A stretch of DNA of 64,000 nucleotides from Aquirickettsiella gammari. Its GTDB lineage: Bacteria > Pseudomonadota > Gammaproteobacteria > Diplorickettsiales > Diplorickettsiaceae. Shown one piece after another: positions 36,548 to 46,861 of the stretch; the stretch's first letter is position 1; each line of letters opens with the position of its first letter. The notes under the pieces were generated by a model, which saw only the letters and a program-made list of their open reading frames with translations, searched no databases and had not been told where the DNA came from. A program made the translations under genes and the position numbers. The DNA is taken from positions 496,001 through 560,000 of the forward strand of contig OY969558.1 in assembly GCA_963701065.1 (NCBI GenBank), given 5' to 3'.

Positions 36548-37702
36548 TTATTCATCTAAAATTAATGTTCGAATTTGTTCACAAACATTTTGCATGACGT
36601 GAATATTATGTATGCATGCCAGCTGACTATAAAGCGACGCTCCTTGTTTAAATAAAAAATGTAAATAGGCCCGAGTAAAACATCGACACGTGTAGCATAA
36701 ACACCCTGCTAAGATAGGGGTTTCATCTTTCGCGTAAATCGCTTTTTTAATCAAAAGTCTCGCCTTATTTTGCTCACTTACAAAGTGTAAGTGATCGCCT
36801 TTTTTAACCACCTGTCCGTGATAAAGTGCACCATGTCTTGCATTTCGAGTAGGCGCAACACAATCAAATAAATCAATTCCTTTCGCCGCTACATCGATAA
36901 GATCTTGTGGATTAAGCCCTACTCCCATGGTATAGCGAATTTTATTATCCGGTAATAAAGGCCTCACCCAATCAATCACTTCAGTGGTTTTTTTCATATC
37001 AAAACCAATAACCTCTCCTCCTATCGCAATACCATCAAGATCAGCGTCGACAATAAATTGTGCGCTTAGCTCACGAAGATCACGAAAGCGACCTCCTTGA
37101 ATAATGCCAAATAAGGCTTGTTTATAACCATATGCAGAGCCTGAAGTGGACTCATAGGCTTCTTTGCTGGCGAGTAACCAACGATGGGTACGCTCCATCG
37201 CCGCTATGGCAGTTTCTCTTCCGCCGTTCTCTGGTGTACATTCATCAAACGCCATAATGATATCTGCGCCGATAATTCTCTGCGCATCTATCGAGCTTTT
37301 AGGGGTTAAGTGAATAACTTGTCCGCTTAACGGATGTTTAAAATGTGCGCCTTCGGCATCGATTCGACAAATTTTGGCATTTTTAGATAAGCTAAATACT
37401 TGAAAGCCACCACTATCTGTGAGCATAGGTCTATTCCAAGCCATTAAACGATGCATCCCTCCACTCGCGCGGATAACCTCCATGCCTGGATTGAGTAACA
37501 TATGATAGGTATTACCCCCTAAAATAATTTGCGATCCTGCCTCCAATAGGTCTTTAGGTGTCATATGATTAACAAAGGCCCGCGTACCCACTGGCATAAA
37601 AGCGGGTGTTAACACCGTGCCATGCGATGTGGTCATTTCAGTGACTCGAGCACAAGTGTGTTTACTCGATTTGACAATACGACAGTTAAATAGATTATTC
37701 AT
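36548..37702 (-). CDS. tgt: Queuine tRNA-ribosyltransferase
   Basis: This enzyme exchanges guanine-34 for preQ1 in GUN-anticodon tRNAs. The 384 residues include GGNTYHMLLNPG, LTDSGGFQVFSL (catalytic Asp), MAFDECTP, GGEVIGFD and the nucleophile region GIDLFDCVAPTRNARHG. The zinc site CLCYTCRCF lies near 337. The Met of the usual CVMPTR is Ala here, a mild change. It is separated from queA/yajC/secDF by trmJ and suhB, whereas queA-tgt-yajC is the usual order. It follows trmJ by 18 bases on the same strand. Confidence 0.95.
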   Translation of the reverse strand: MNNLFNCRIVKSSKHTCARVTEMTTSHGTVLTPAFMPVGTRAFVNHMTPKDLLEAGSQIILGGNTYHMLLNPGMEVIRASGGMHRLMAWNRPMLTDSGGFQVFSLSKNAKICRIDAEGAHFKHPLSGQVIHLTPKSSIDAQRIIGADIIMAFDECTPENGGRETAIAAMERTHRWLLASKEAYESTSGSAYGYKQALFGIIQGGRFRDLRELSAQFIVDADLDGIAIGGEVIGFDMKKTTEVIDWVRPLLPDNKIRYTMGVGLNPQDLIDVAAKGIDLFDCVAPTRNARHGALYHGQVVKKGDHLHFVSEQNKARLLIKKAIYAKDETPILAGCLCYTCRCFTRAYLHFLFKQGASLYSQLACIHNIHVMQNVCEQIRTLILDE

Positions 37703-37720
37703 GAAAAAATTAGGTTGATT

Positions 37721-38458
37721 TTAAAGTGTAGATACTAGTTTTTTGTCAATGGCACTTAGAATGCCACGTAAAATATTCACTTCAGTTACATCTAATTCTG
37801 CGCGGCTAAATAGTCGACGCAACCTATCCATGACCTGTTGACTACGACTCGGTTTTAGAAATTCAATTTTGTTTAATAGAGTGTATAAATGTTGATAAAA
37901 ATATTCCTGCTGCTTTACATTGGCTAATATTAAAGATTTTTCGGTTATCATTTTTTGCTGTGCTAAAAAAGCCATGCGTAATTCATAACAAACAATCTGC
38001 ACAGCGGCGGCAAGATTCAAGGAGCTATAGTCGGGATTAGCCGGAATAATGATTTGAAAATGGCAATGTTGTAATTCCTCGTTCGTTAGACCACACCGCT
38101 CGCGCCCAAACACCAACGCGACGTCCTGAAGAGGCCTGGTTATTATTTTTTCAGCGGCGGCTCGAGCGGTTAAAGTAACCCAATTCAGTTCGCGTACTCG
38201 CGTACTGGTACCGAATACCAAACTACAATCTTGTAACGCTTCCGTTAAATTATCGACCACTCTAGCTTCGGCTAAAATATCAATCGCATGACTCGCTCGT
38301 ACCGATGCACTCAGATGGGGAAAAGCCTTAGGGGCTACCAAATAGAGATTCTTTAAGCCCATCGTCTTCATGGCACGAGCTGCCGCACCAATATTGCCCG
38401 GATCCGTTGTATTGACCAAAACGATACGGCTAGGTAAAAAAAATTCAGCAAAAGGCAT
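37721..38458 (-). CDS. trmJ: tRNA (cytidine/uridine-32-2'-O-)-methyltransferase
   Basis: This is a SPOUT methyltransferase modifying the ribose of tRNA position 32 with S-adenosylmethionine. The 245 residues show motif 1 (NTTDPGNIGAAARAMKTMG), motif 2 (ALVFGRERCGLTNEEL) and motif 3 (SSLNLAAAVQIVCYEL), which form the trefoil knot. A C-terminal helical extension resembles the TrmJ tail. It is divergent from suhB, the same neighbour pair as in E. coli, and leads the trmJ-tgt unit. Confidence 0.92.
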   Translation of the reverse strand: MPFAEFFLPSRIVLVNTTDPGNIGAAARAMKTMGLKNLYLVAPKAFPHLSASVRASHAIDILAEARVVDNLTEALQDCSLVFGTSTRVRELNWVTLTARAAAEKIITRPLQDVALVFGRERCGLTNEELQHCHFQIIIPANPDYSSLNLAAAVQIVCYELRMAFLAQQKMITEKSLILANVKQQEYFYQHLYTLLNKIEFLKPSRSQQVMDRLRRLFSRAELDVTEVNILRGILSAIDKKLVSTL

Positions 38459-38764
38459 TGATTTACTCTTAAATTATTATGGTGATAAGAAACATCGCTT
38501 GATTAGCCAATATTTAAAGATGATAAATTTAAACGCTTAATATCATTAACTGCGCCTACTTAGCTTGGTTTAAAAAAGCGATTAATCTCGGCAAGTGGAT
38601 AAAAATAACAAGCGTCGGGGGTAACATGAGCCTATGTAAGCATTTTCAAGTTATTTTGACAAATTTTGCCACATCAAAGATATTTTAGCGGCATAAGCTA
38701 TGGTATCATTCTTGTACCTTTAAAAATATAGCCTTAGATTTCATATTCTATAATATCAATATCC
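38459..38764. other. Intergenic region between trmJ and suhB
   Basis: There is no gene-sized open frame or RNA gene in this 306-base divergent spacer. It holds a plausible suhB promoter (38656-38684) and otherwise AT-rich sequence. Confidence 0.5.
38656..38684 (+). promoter_or_regulatory. Candidate suhB promoter
   Basis: A perfect TTGACA at 38656-38661 is followed by a 17-base spacer and GATATT at 38679-38684 as a fair -10. It would give a leader of about 75 bases before the suhB ATG. Confidence 0.5.
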
Positions 38765-39577
38765 ATGCACCCTTTCTTAAATATCGCTGATCGTGCTGCC
38801 CGTATGGCAGGAAAAACCATTTTAGATGGTTTAAAACGCCTCGATCGTATCCGTATGCAGGAAAAACAAGATAATCGCGGGGTTGTCACAGAAATTGATC
38901 TAAAAGCCGAAAGTATTATTATTGATACCATTAGAGAAGCCTATCCTCGTCATGGAATACTTGCGGAAGAAAGCAACCCCATTGACGGTGAAGGCTATAT
39001 TTGGATTATTGACCCCTTAGATGGAACGAGTAATTATATCCATGATTTTCCCCATTTTGCGGTTTCCATTGCCATTAAAAATAAAGAAAAGGATCGTATT
39101 GAGCATGCCTTGATCTATGATCCGTTACGTCAAGAAACCTTTACTGCTACACGAGGTCAGGGTGCTTATTTAGATAACACGCAACGCTTCACGCGTCGCT
39201 TACGTGTCAGTAATCGTTCGAGCATCCAAGAATCCTTAATAGGGATCTCTATCCCTAGTCGAGGATTTAATGCACTAACCGCCTCTATCAATAAAGATGC
39301 GCTACGGACCATGATGTCTCAAGCAAGTGGTGTACGCCGAACCGGATCAGCGGCTCTTGATTTAGCCTATGTTGCCGCAGGACGCCTAGATGCTGCTTTA
39401 GAGCTTGAACTCGCTCCATGGGATATGGCCGCAGGGGTTTTACTCGTTCAAGAAGCCGGTGGAATAGCGTGTGATTTAAAAGGGGGCGAAAACTACTTTA
39501 AGACGCGACATATCATTGTCGCTAACCCTAAGCTCTGCCCTTTAGTACTAAAAGCCATTAGTGCAACGACGAGCTAA
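38765..39577 (+). CDS. suhB: Inositol-1-monophosphatase family protein
   Basis: This is a Mg-dependent phosphatase of the IMPase fold. SuhB also associates with rRNA antitermination complexes in E. coli. The 270 residues show EIDLKAE, ILAEESN (metal Glu pair), DPLDGTSNYIHDFP (metal Asp residues), and LAPWDMAAGVLLVQEAGG near 218. There is no clear ribosome site. It is divergent from trmJ and convergent with secF (31-base gap). Confidence 0.94.
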   Translation: MHPFLNIADRAARMAGKTILDGLKRLDRIRMQEKQDNRGVVTEIDLKAESIIIDTIREAYPRHGILAEESNPIDGEGYIWIIDPLDGTSNYIHDFPHFAVSIAIKNKEKDRIEHALIYDPLRQETFTATRGQGAYLDNTQRFTRRLRVSNRSSIQESLIGISIPSRGFNALTASINKDALRTMMSQASGVRRTGSAALDLAYVAAGRLDAALELELAPWDMAAGVLLVQEAGGIACDLKGGENYFKTRHIIVANPKLCPLVLKAISATTS

Positions 39578-39608
39578 CTAAGATCTAACTAACCCTGCTT
39601 TATTTAAT

Positions 39609-40520
39609 TTAAGGTCTATCGTCTACTACTTTTAGTGGCGGTAAAAAATTGCGTCGATCAAGACCTAGCGCTACTGCCAATGTCCCTGCTACATAAATAG
39701 AGGAATAGGTCCCCACTACGATCCCGATTACGAGGGCTAAAGCAAAACTATGGATCATCGTACCACCAAAAATACACAGCGAAACTACAACCAGTAGTGT
39801 CGTTGCAGAAGTCATAATAGTACGTGATAAGGTTTGATTTATAGATAGATTCACCACTTCAACCGCGCTACCTTTACGCAACTTGCGGAAATTTTCGCGA
39901 ATTCGGTCAAATATAACAATCGAGTCATTCAATGAGTAACCAATCACGGCTAATATCGCGGCTAATGCCGTGAGATTAAATTCAATATGAAATAAGGAAA
40001 AGATACCGAGAATGATGATAGGATCATGAATCAAAGCAACAGCGGCGCCTATTGCAAATCGATATTCAAAACGAAGTGCGATGTAAATCATGATCCCTAA
40101 TAAAGCGATAAAAACAGCCAGTGCACCTTGGGTGGCTAATTCATGCCCCACCTGTGGCCCTATAAATTCTATTTGTTTTAATTCGGCACCCGGCAAGGCA
40201 TTTATAATTTGCGCACTTAAATCATGCTGCGTAGTCTGGTGCGGCGCCAAACTAATTAATACATCTTGTGAGGTCCCATAACTTTGCACGAGTATATCTT
40301 TAAACCCCGCTGCAGCTAATTGTTGACGGAGTGAAGGGATATCGGCAGGATGAGTAAATGAAATCTGTAATTGGCTCCCACCGGTAAAATCTAAGCCCCA
40401 GTTCAAACCTTTAGTCAGCAAAGAGGCAGCGGAAATTAACATGAGTAACAAAGATAAACCCACCGCCCAACGCCGCAAGCCTAAAAAATTAATCTGGGTT
40501 TGTCTTTTAAAAAATTCCAC
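39609..40520 (-). CDS. secF: Protein translocase subunit SecF
   Basis: This is an inner-membrane RND-type subunit that drives late steps of Sec export with SecD. It has 303 residues and about six membrane helices: one near 18-36, a periplasmic P1 domain (GLNWGLDFTGGSQLQISF onward), then five helices from about 133. The conserved SLNDSIVIFDRIREN lies near 205. It follows secD by 18 bases and is last in the yajC-secD-secF unit. Confidence 0.96.
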   Translation of the reverse strand: MEFFKRQTQINFLGLRRWAVGLSLLLMLISAASLLTKGLNWGLDFTGGSQLQISFTHPADIPSLRQQLAAAGFKDILVQSYGTSQDVLISLAPHQTTQHDLSAQIINALPGAELKQIEFIGPQVGHELATQGALAVFIALLGIMIYIALRFEYRFAIGAAVALIHDPIIILGIFSLFHIEFNLTALAAILAVIGYSLNDSIVIFDRIRENFRKLRKGSAVEVVNLSINQTLSRTIMTSATTLLVVVSLCIFGGTMIHSFALALVIGIVVGTYSSIYVAGTLAVALGLDRRNFLPPLKVVDDRP

Positions 40521-40538
40521 AATTTTTACTCTCTAATG

Positions 40539-42404
40539 CTAAATGCCAATTGGTAAGCGTTTCAGAGGACGTCCTCCATAGCACGCATTGATCAAGGCGC
40601 GTGTTACCATAATACCCGTTAACATAGAAGTTAATAAGCCTATGGTTAAAGTCACTGCAAATCCTTTAATTGAGCCGGTACCTACTCCAAATAATATCAA
40701 GGCAACAATCAACGTCGTCACATTCGCATCAATGATGGTGATCAAGGCCCTATCATAACCGGCATGGATACTTGCCTGAGGTGAAACCCCATTACGCAAT
40801 TCTTCACGAATACGCTCAAAAATTAATACATTGGCATCGACCGCCATACCCACGGTTAAGACTATCCCGGCCATACCGGGTAAAGTTAAGGTCATACCCA
40901 GTAAAGACAACAATGCAATCAATAACACTAAATTCAGTGCCAAAGCAATGTCGGCAATGACACCAAATACTCCGTAGTAAATGGCCATAAAAACCACGGC
41001 TAAAACAAAACCAACCACAATAGAAATAATCCCCTTATGGATATTCTCTGCACCTAATTGTGGACCTATAGTCCGTTGTTCAACGACATAGATAGGTGCC
41101 GGTAAAGCGCCCGCCCGTAATAGGAGTGATAAATTGAGTGCTTCTTGGGTATCACTTAAACCTGTTACTTGAAAGTTAGGCGGTAATGCGGTTTGAATAT
41201 TAGCGATACTAATAACACGCTCTACTTTGTGCGGAATATGGGTAATTTTTCCATTCACTAATTTTGCACGGCTCTTAGTCTCTACATAAACAATGGCTAA
41301 AGGTTTGCCAATGTTTTCTCCTGTAACCTGGTGAAAATAAGCTTCACCCCCTCCGCCCAAACTAATACTAACGGCGGAACGGCCTGATTCATCAAAACTA
41401 GTTGCCGCATCAGTAATCGAACTCCCAGCCAGTATAACCTGCTTATTTAATAATACCGGCTGATTCTGGTATTGGTATAACTGCGCGCCGGGTGGCAGTT
41501 TGCCGAGTTGCGCCGTATGAGGATCATGTGTTATGTCAACTAAACGAAACTCAATAGTAGCGGTTCCTCCTAAAATCTGTTGTGCGCGGGCTATATCTTG
41601 GACGCCAGGCAAATCAACTAAAATTCGATTGCTACCCTGCTGCTGGACAATAGGTTCTGCAACACCCAGTTCATTAATTCGGTTACGCAAGGTGTTAATA
41701 GTCTGCTCAATAGCCAATTGTCGTAAGCTATTAAGACCTTGGCGGGTCCACTGTGCTGTCAGTTGATTGCGATGAGTGGCCGCTATTGATGTTGTAAATT
41801 CAAAAGCGGGGAACTGGCGCTGTAACAAAGCCTTAGCTTGATCTAGGCTCATCGTATCCCTGAACAAGATGTCAAGTTGCTTTTCTTTTGGGATTAATTC
41901 CGTATAACGAATATTTGCCTGTTGTAAATTTTTAGCAATGCTTTTAGTCAAACCCTGCATACGCTGCACAATGAGATTATCAATATCGACTTCTAAGGCA
42001 AAATGTACGCCGCCGCGAAGATCGAGTCCCAGCTTCATAGGTAATGCACCTATAGCCTGCATCCATCGAGGCGTTGATGAGAGCAGATTAACAGCTACTG
42101 TATAATCGTCTCCTAACTCCGCCGATAAAATATCCTTCACTCTAAGCTGCGTATCGGTATTATTGAATCGCAGTAAAATAGTTTGCTTAGCAAACTCTTC
42201 GCTTATAGGATGAATCGGTACAGCTTTGATTAAGGTGTTAACTTTTGTCTGCAAGGTATCCATGTCGACATTCGCCATAGCGGTAGTAGGCGAAATCTGT
42301 ACCGCAGGCTGCTCTGGAAAAAGATTAGGAGCCGCATAGACAAAACCTAATAGAATTAAAACCAGTAATAATACATTTTTCCAGAGAGGATATTTATTGA
42401 GCAT
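40539..42404 (-). CDS. secD: Protein translocase subunit SecD
   Basis: This is the larger subunit of the SecDF complex, 621 residues. One N-terminal helix (LLLVLILLGFVYAAP) is followed by a large periplasmic region with MKLGLDLRGGVHFALEVD near 122. Five C-terminal helices from about 450 include VGMAVDANVLIFERIREE near 535, the conserved D4 motif. It starts 11 bases after yajC. Confidence 0.96.
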   Translation of the reverse strand: MLNKYPLWKNVLLLVLILLGFVYAAPNLFPEQPAVQISPTTAMANVDMDTLQTKVNTLIKAVPIHPISEEFAKQTILLRFNNTDTQLRVKDILSAELGDDYTVAVNLLSSTPRWMQAIGALPMKLGLDLRGGVHFALEVDIDNLIVQRMQGLTKSIAKNLQQANIRYTELIPKEKQLDILFRDTMSLDQAKALLQRQFPAFEFTTSIAATHRNQLTAQWTRQGLNSLRQLAIEQTINTLRNRINELGVAEPIVQQQGSNRILVDLPGVQDIARAQQILGGTATIEFRLVDITHDPHTAQLGKLPPGAQLYQYQNQPVLLNKQVILAGSSITDAATSFDESGRSAVSISLGGGGEAYFHQVTGENIGKPLAIVYVETKSRAKLVNGKITHIPHKVERVISIANIQTALPPNFQVTGLSDTQEALNLSLLLRAGALPAPIYVVEQRTIGPQLGAENIHKGIISIVVGFVLAVVFMAIYYGVFGVIADIALALNLVLLIALLSLLGMTLTLPGMAGIVLTVGMAVDANVLIFERIREELRNGVSPQASIHAGYDRALITIIDANVTTLIVALILFGVGTGSIKGFAVTLTIGLLTSMLTGIMVTRALINACYGGRPLKRLPIGI

Positions 42405-42414
42405 AATTAATCAA

Positions 42415-42750
42415 TTAAAACTTTAACGTCCCTTTAGGCAATACACTCGCAACAGCGGCCTTTTGTAAATTAATTTCAACATTTTCAGCTATCTTTAAAC
42501 TAATTAAATCATCCTTAAGCCGAGTAATCTTACCGACTATTCCACCGGTCGTAGTCACCTCGTCACCTATCGCTAAACCCGCCATCAGTTGACGATGTTC
42601 TTTAGCTCGCTTTGCTTGTGGACGCCACAACAATAGGTAAAAGATCACAACAAAACCTAATAGAATTAAGATTTGAGAATATCCGCTGGATTGAGGTGCC
42701 ACAGAAGTAGCGGCTGATTGCGCCAATACATCAGTCATAAAAAAACTCAT
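42415..42750 (-). CDS. yajC: Preprotein translocase accessory protein YajC
   Basis: This is a small inner-membrane protein associated with SecDF, 111 residues. A single helix (ILILLGFVVIFYLLLWRPQ, near 27-45) is followed by QAKRAKEHRQLMAGLAIGDEV and TTGGIVGKI, the family signatures. Met 5 is an alternative start. It is the first gene of the secDF unit, downstream of queA by 187 bases with no gene between. Confidence 0.94.
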   Translation of the reverse strand: MSFFMTDVLAQSAATSVAPQSSGYSQILILLGFVVIFYLLLWRPQAKRAKEHRQLMAGLAIGDEVTTTGGIVGKITRLKDDLISLKIAENVEINLQKAAVASVLPKGTLKF

Positions 42751-42937
42751 ACATCTACCCTCATAATAAAATCAATGATAATTAAGCCATGCAATTTACC
42801 TGGTTCCTTCCCGCTTCGCAAATTTTGTACTGCAAATTTCTTTTAAGCAGGGCGCTAAAAAGCAAATCAGGTTAAAAATAAGCTCAAGCTATAAAATATC
42901 TAATTTAGATATAAGGTGGCTGAAACTATTTTATTAA

Positions 42938-43984
42938 CTAGCTGATCCACATCGCGTCCCCGTAACTAAAAAAGCGATATTTAAAAGTCATGGCGGATTG
43001 ATAAGCCGCCATGACTTGTTTAAAACCCGCGAAGGCGGAGACTAATATCAGTAAAGTCGATTCAGGTAAATGAAAATTAGTCATTAACGCATCGACACAA
43101 CGAAAGCGAAATCCAGGATAAATAAAAAGATCGGTATCTCCAGCAAATGCTTCTATTTTACCATTTAGTGCGGCAGTTTCTAATGCCCTTACCACGGTTG
43201 TTCCCACGGCAATAACCCGTTTATTCTCTTGCTTAGTTTTTTTAATTTGTTCACCAACAGCTTCTGTCACGGTGACATGTTCACGATGCATACGATGATC
43301 CTCAAATCTTTCAACGCGTACCGGTTGAAAGGTTCCGGCGCCTACGTGCAAAGTGATAAAAGCAATATTGACCCCTTTAGATTTCAAGGCATTCAACAAA
43401 ACTTCATCAAAATGTAAACCGGCTGTGGGTGCTGCAACAGCCCCCGGAGAAGAGGCAAAAACCGTTTGATAACGCTCCCAATCAAAAAGTTCATCGGGAC
43501 GTTGTAAATAGGGCGGCAAAGGAATATGGCCAATTTTATTCAGCAACTCTAAAATGGATGGTGGCTCTACTAAAAAATATAATTCAAATATGTTTTCATC
43601 TCGGGCCAAAATCTCAAGGCTAATTCCATTTTCTAGTATAAGTTTAGTCCCTATCTTTAATGACTTACTTGATTTTAAATGGGCTAAAACCCGCTTTTTA
43701 TCTAAAATTCGTTCAATCAAAATCTCAACTTTACCCCCTGTTGTTTTCTTTGCAAACAAGCGAGCAGGAATAACTTGAGTATTATTTAAAACTAACAAAT
43801 CTCCTGGATTTATAAAACTCAAGATATCTTTAAATTTTTTATGGCCAATTTCACCAGTCGATTTATTCAAACATAGCATGCGACTATCTGTTCGTTGTGC
43901 AGATGGATAACTGGCAATTAATTCTACCGGCAGCAGATAAGAAAAATCTTTGCGTGTGTAAGGAGAAGATGTTGTATTCAGCAT
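42938..43984 (-). CDS. queA: S-adenosylmethionine:tRNA ribosyltransferase-isomerase
   Basis: QueA adds the epoxycyclopentanediol moiety to preQ1-tRNA in queuosine synthesis, the step after Tgt. The 348 residues include DFSYLLPVELIASYP near the start, VLNNTQVIPARL near 68, GHIPLPPYLQR near 150, AAPTAGLHFDE near 185 and LHVGAGTFQPV near 218. TNFHLPESTLL lies near 305. It begins 58 bases downstream of the rRNA operon terminator, on the same strand. Its usual partner tgt is displaced to 36.5 kb. Confidence 0.96.
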   Translation of the reverse strand: MLNTTSSPYTRKDFSYLLPVELIASYPSAQRTDSRMLCLNKSTGEIGHKKFKDILSFINPGDLLVLNNTQVIPARLFAKKTTGGKVEILIERILDKKRVLAHLKSSKSLKIGTKLILENGISLEILARDENIFELYFLVEPPSILELLNKIGHIPLPPYLQRPDELFDWERYQTVFASSPGAVAAPTAGLHFDEVLLNALKSKGVNIAFITLHVGAGTFQPVRVERFEDHRMHREHVTVTEAVGEQIKKTKQENKRVIAVGTTVVRALETAALNGKIEAFAGDTDLFIYPGFRFRCVDALMTNFHLPESTLLILVSAFAGFKQVMAAYQSAMTFKYRFFSYGDAMWIS

Positions 43985-44041
43985 ACAAAAAAAAGATTAA
44001 AAATAGTTAAAAATTTTCTTTTAGCCAGAGCTTAAAAAGAA

Positions 44042-44064
44042 AAAACCCGCGTAGAGCGGGTTTT
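44042..44064 (-). terminator. Terminator of the rRNA operon
   Basis: AAAACCCGC (44042-44050) and GCGGGTTTT (44056-44064) form a perfect 9-bp stem with a 5-base loop. On the minus strand it is followed by a T-rich tract. It lies 11 bases after the 5S gene. Confidence 0.85.
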
Positions 44065-44074
44065 AAAAAAAGTA

Positions 44075-44191
44075 GCCTGGCGGTGTCCTACTTTCCCATG
44101 GGGGAACCCCAAAGTATCATCGGCGCAGAACCGTTTCACGACTGAGTTCGGAATGGGATCAGGTGGTGCCAGTTCGCTAAGGCCGCCAGAC
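44075..44191 (-). rRNA. rrf: 5S ribosomal RNA
   Basis: About 117 bases on the minus strand begin GTCTGGCGGCCTTAGCGA and contain CCGAACTCAG (loop C region) and GAAAGTAGGACACCGCCAG at the 3' end. The two ends pair over GTCTGGCGG/CCGCCAGGC. It is last in the operon. Ends are accurate to a few bases. Confidence 0.95.
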
Positions 44192-44423
44192 ATTCATTGT
44201 CTCAGGATTTGCTTTAATCGCCGCGCTGTATTGCCGTTTTTATCTTTGCTAGTCATTTACTCACCGGTAAACTCCGTTGCTCGAAAAGCCGGCGCTTTGC
44301 GCGACATCTAACATCAAACCCTAAGCGAAAACCATAACATTAAATCAAAACAAATAATCTGTAAAAAGTAAATTGTGTAGATATGCTTTATTCAGCTCCA
44401 AAAGAATAACCAGTTGGATTCTC
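44192..44423 (-). other. 23S-5S intergenic spacer
   Basis: This 232-base spacer contains no tRNA and no protein frame. Sequence near 44282-44305 is GC-rich and could pair with the 23S leader during processing, but I cannot show the stem. Confidence 0.5.
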
Positions 44424-44556
44424 AAATCAAGCCTCACGGTCAATTAGTATGGGTTAGCTCAATACATTACTGCACTTACACACCCCACCTATCTACGTCG
44501 TCGTCTTCAACGGACCTTTAGGAGGATTAAATCCTCGGGAGATCTCATCTTGAGGG

Positions 44557-44592
<36 letters not shown>

Positions 44593-44709
44593 TCGGTACG
44601 TAGCTACCCGGCTATGCTTCTGGCGAAACAACCGGACCACCAGCGGTACCTCCACGCCGGTCCTCTCGTACTAGGCGTAGCTCCTCTCAAATCTCCAGCG
44701 CCCACGGCA

Positions 44710-44836
<127 letters not shown>

Positions 44837-44865
44837 ACCGCCGTCGATATGAACTCTTGGGCGGT

Positions 44866-44896
<31 letters not shown>

Positions 44897-44902
44897 TCGT
44901 TA

Positions 44903-44945
<43 letters not shown>

Positions 44946-45347
44946 GCTTTCGCACCTGCTCGACGTGTTTGTCTCGCAGTCAAGCACCCTTGTGCCATTA
45001 CACGCTATGCGCGATGTCCGACCGCGCTGAGGGTACCTTCGTGCTCCTCCGTTACTCTTTAGGAGGAGACCGCCCCAGTCAAACTACCCACCATACACTG
45101 TCCCCAAACCCGTTCAGGGCCCTAGGTTAGAACTTTAACTTTAACAGGGTGGTATCTCACCGGTGGCTCCTCGAGTCCTAGCGAACTCAATTCAATGCCT
45201 CCCACCTATTCTGCACAGTCAAATTCAAAGTCCAGTGTAAAGCTGTAGTAAAGGTGCACGGGGTCTTTCCGTCTTGCCGCGGGTACGCTGCATCTTCACA
45301 GCGATTTCAATTTCACTGAGCCTTGGGTGGAGACAGTGTGGCTGTCG

Positions 45348-45441
<94 letters not shown>

Positions 45442-45452
45442 CCACAGCTTCA

Positions 45453-45530
45453 CCTGCGCTGACATGACTTTTGATTTTTATTTTCGAATTATTATTCTTT
45501 CTAATTCGTTTTCAAAAGCCATCTCAGCGC
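45453..45530 (-). repeat. Extended helix 68 hairpin in 23S rRNA
   Basis: Where E. coli has a short stem-loop after GGTTAATTGA, this gene has a longer AT-rich hairpin. Paired arms seen are GCGCTGA/TCAGCGC, CTTTTGA (45468-45474)/TCAAAAG (45512-45518) and CGAATTA (45485-45491)/TAATTCG (45502-45508). It resembles short intervening sequences of 23S genes and may be cut out by RNase III. Confidence 0.7.
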
Positions 45531-45549
45531 AAGTTAACCGCTTCAATTA

Positions 45550-45584
<35 letters not shown>

Positions 45585-46306
45585 TTCCTCTTTCGAGTTC
45601 GCAGAGTGCTGTGTTTTTGATAAACAGTCGCAACCACCTGATCATTTCAACCTCCCTCAGCTTGTGGGGTATACCCACTCACCAAAAAAGGTGCACCTTC
45701 TCCCGAAGTTACGGTGCTAATTTGCCTAGTTCCTTCACCCAAGTTGTCTCATCGCCTTAGTATTCTCTACCTGTCCACCTGTGTCGGTTTGCGGTACGGT
45801 TCCTACAGACCTGAAGTTTAGAGAGTTTTCCTGGAAGCAGGGCATCAGTCACTTCATCATTAACCGAGGTTAATAACTCGTCATCACGTCTCGAGATTAA
45901 CAAGACTCCGGATTTTCCTAGAATCTCTCTCTACTCGCTTAAACCGGAACTACCAGTCTCCGGCTCACTTAGCCTTCTTCGTCCTCCCATCACAGTCTGT
46001 CGAAGTACAGGAATTTTAACCTGTTTCCCATCGACTACGCGTTTCCGCCTCGCCTTAGGGGCCGACTCACCCTGCGTCGATTACCGTTGCGCAGGAATCC
46101 TGGGACTTTCGGCGTGCGGGGTTTTCACCCGCATTATCGTTACTCATGTCAGCATTCGCACTTCGGATACCTCCAGCAACCCTTACAGGTCACCTTCAAC
46201 GGCTTACCGAACGCTCCTCTACCACGCAATAAATCTTTCAATCTATCGCATTCACTGCTTCAGTATTAGGTTTGAGCCCCGTTCATTCTTCCGCGCAGAC
46301 CGATTC

Positions 46307-46368
<62 letters not shown>

Positions 46369-46861
46369 TTAAACCTTTCCACTACGTTTCACACTTAACC
46401 TAACTTTTGGGACTTTAGCAGGTGATCTGGGTTGTTTCCCTTTTCACGACGGACGTTAGCACCCGCCGTGTGTCTCCCGTGCATCACGAACTAGGTATTC
46501 GAAGTTTGCATCGGCTCAGTAAGTCGGGATGACCCCCTTACCGAAACAGTGCTCTACCCCCTAGTCGTTAACACGAGGCGCTACCTCAATAGCTTTCGAG
46601 GAGAACCAGCTATCTCCGAGCTTGTTTAGCCTTTCACTCCTAGCCACACCTCATCCCCATCTTTTGCAACAGATGTGGGTTCGGGCCTCCACTTAGTGTT
46701 ACCCAAGCTTCACCCTGGACATGGCTAGCTCGCTCGGTTTCGGGTCGACTCCTAGCGACTCAACGCCCTTTTCAGACTCGGTTTCCCTTCGCCTTCCCTA
46801 TTCGGTTAAGCTTGCCACTAAAAGTCACTCGCTGACCCATTATACAAAAGGTACGCAGTCA

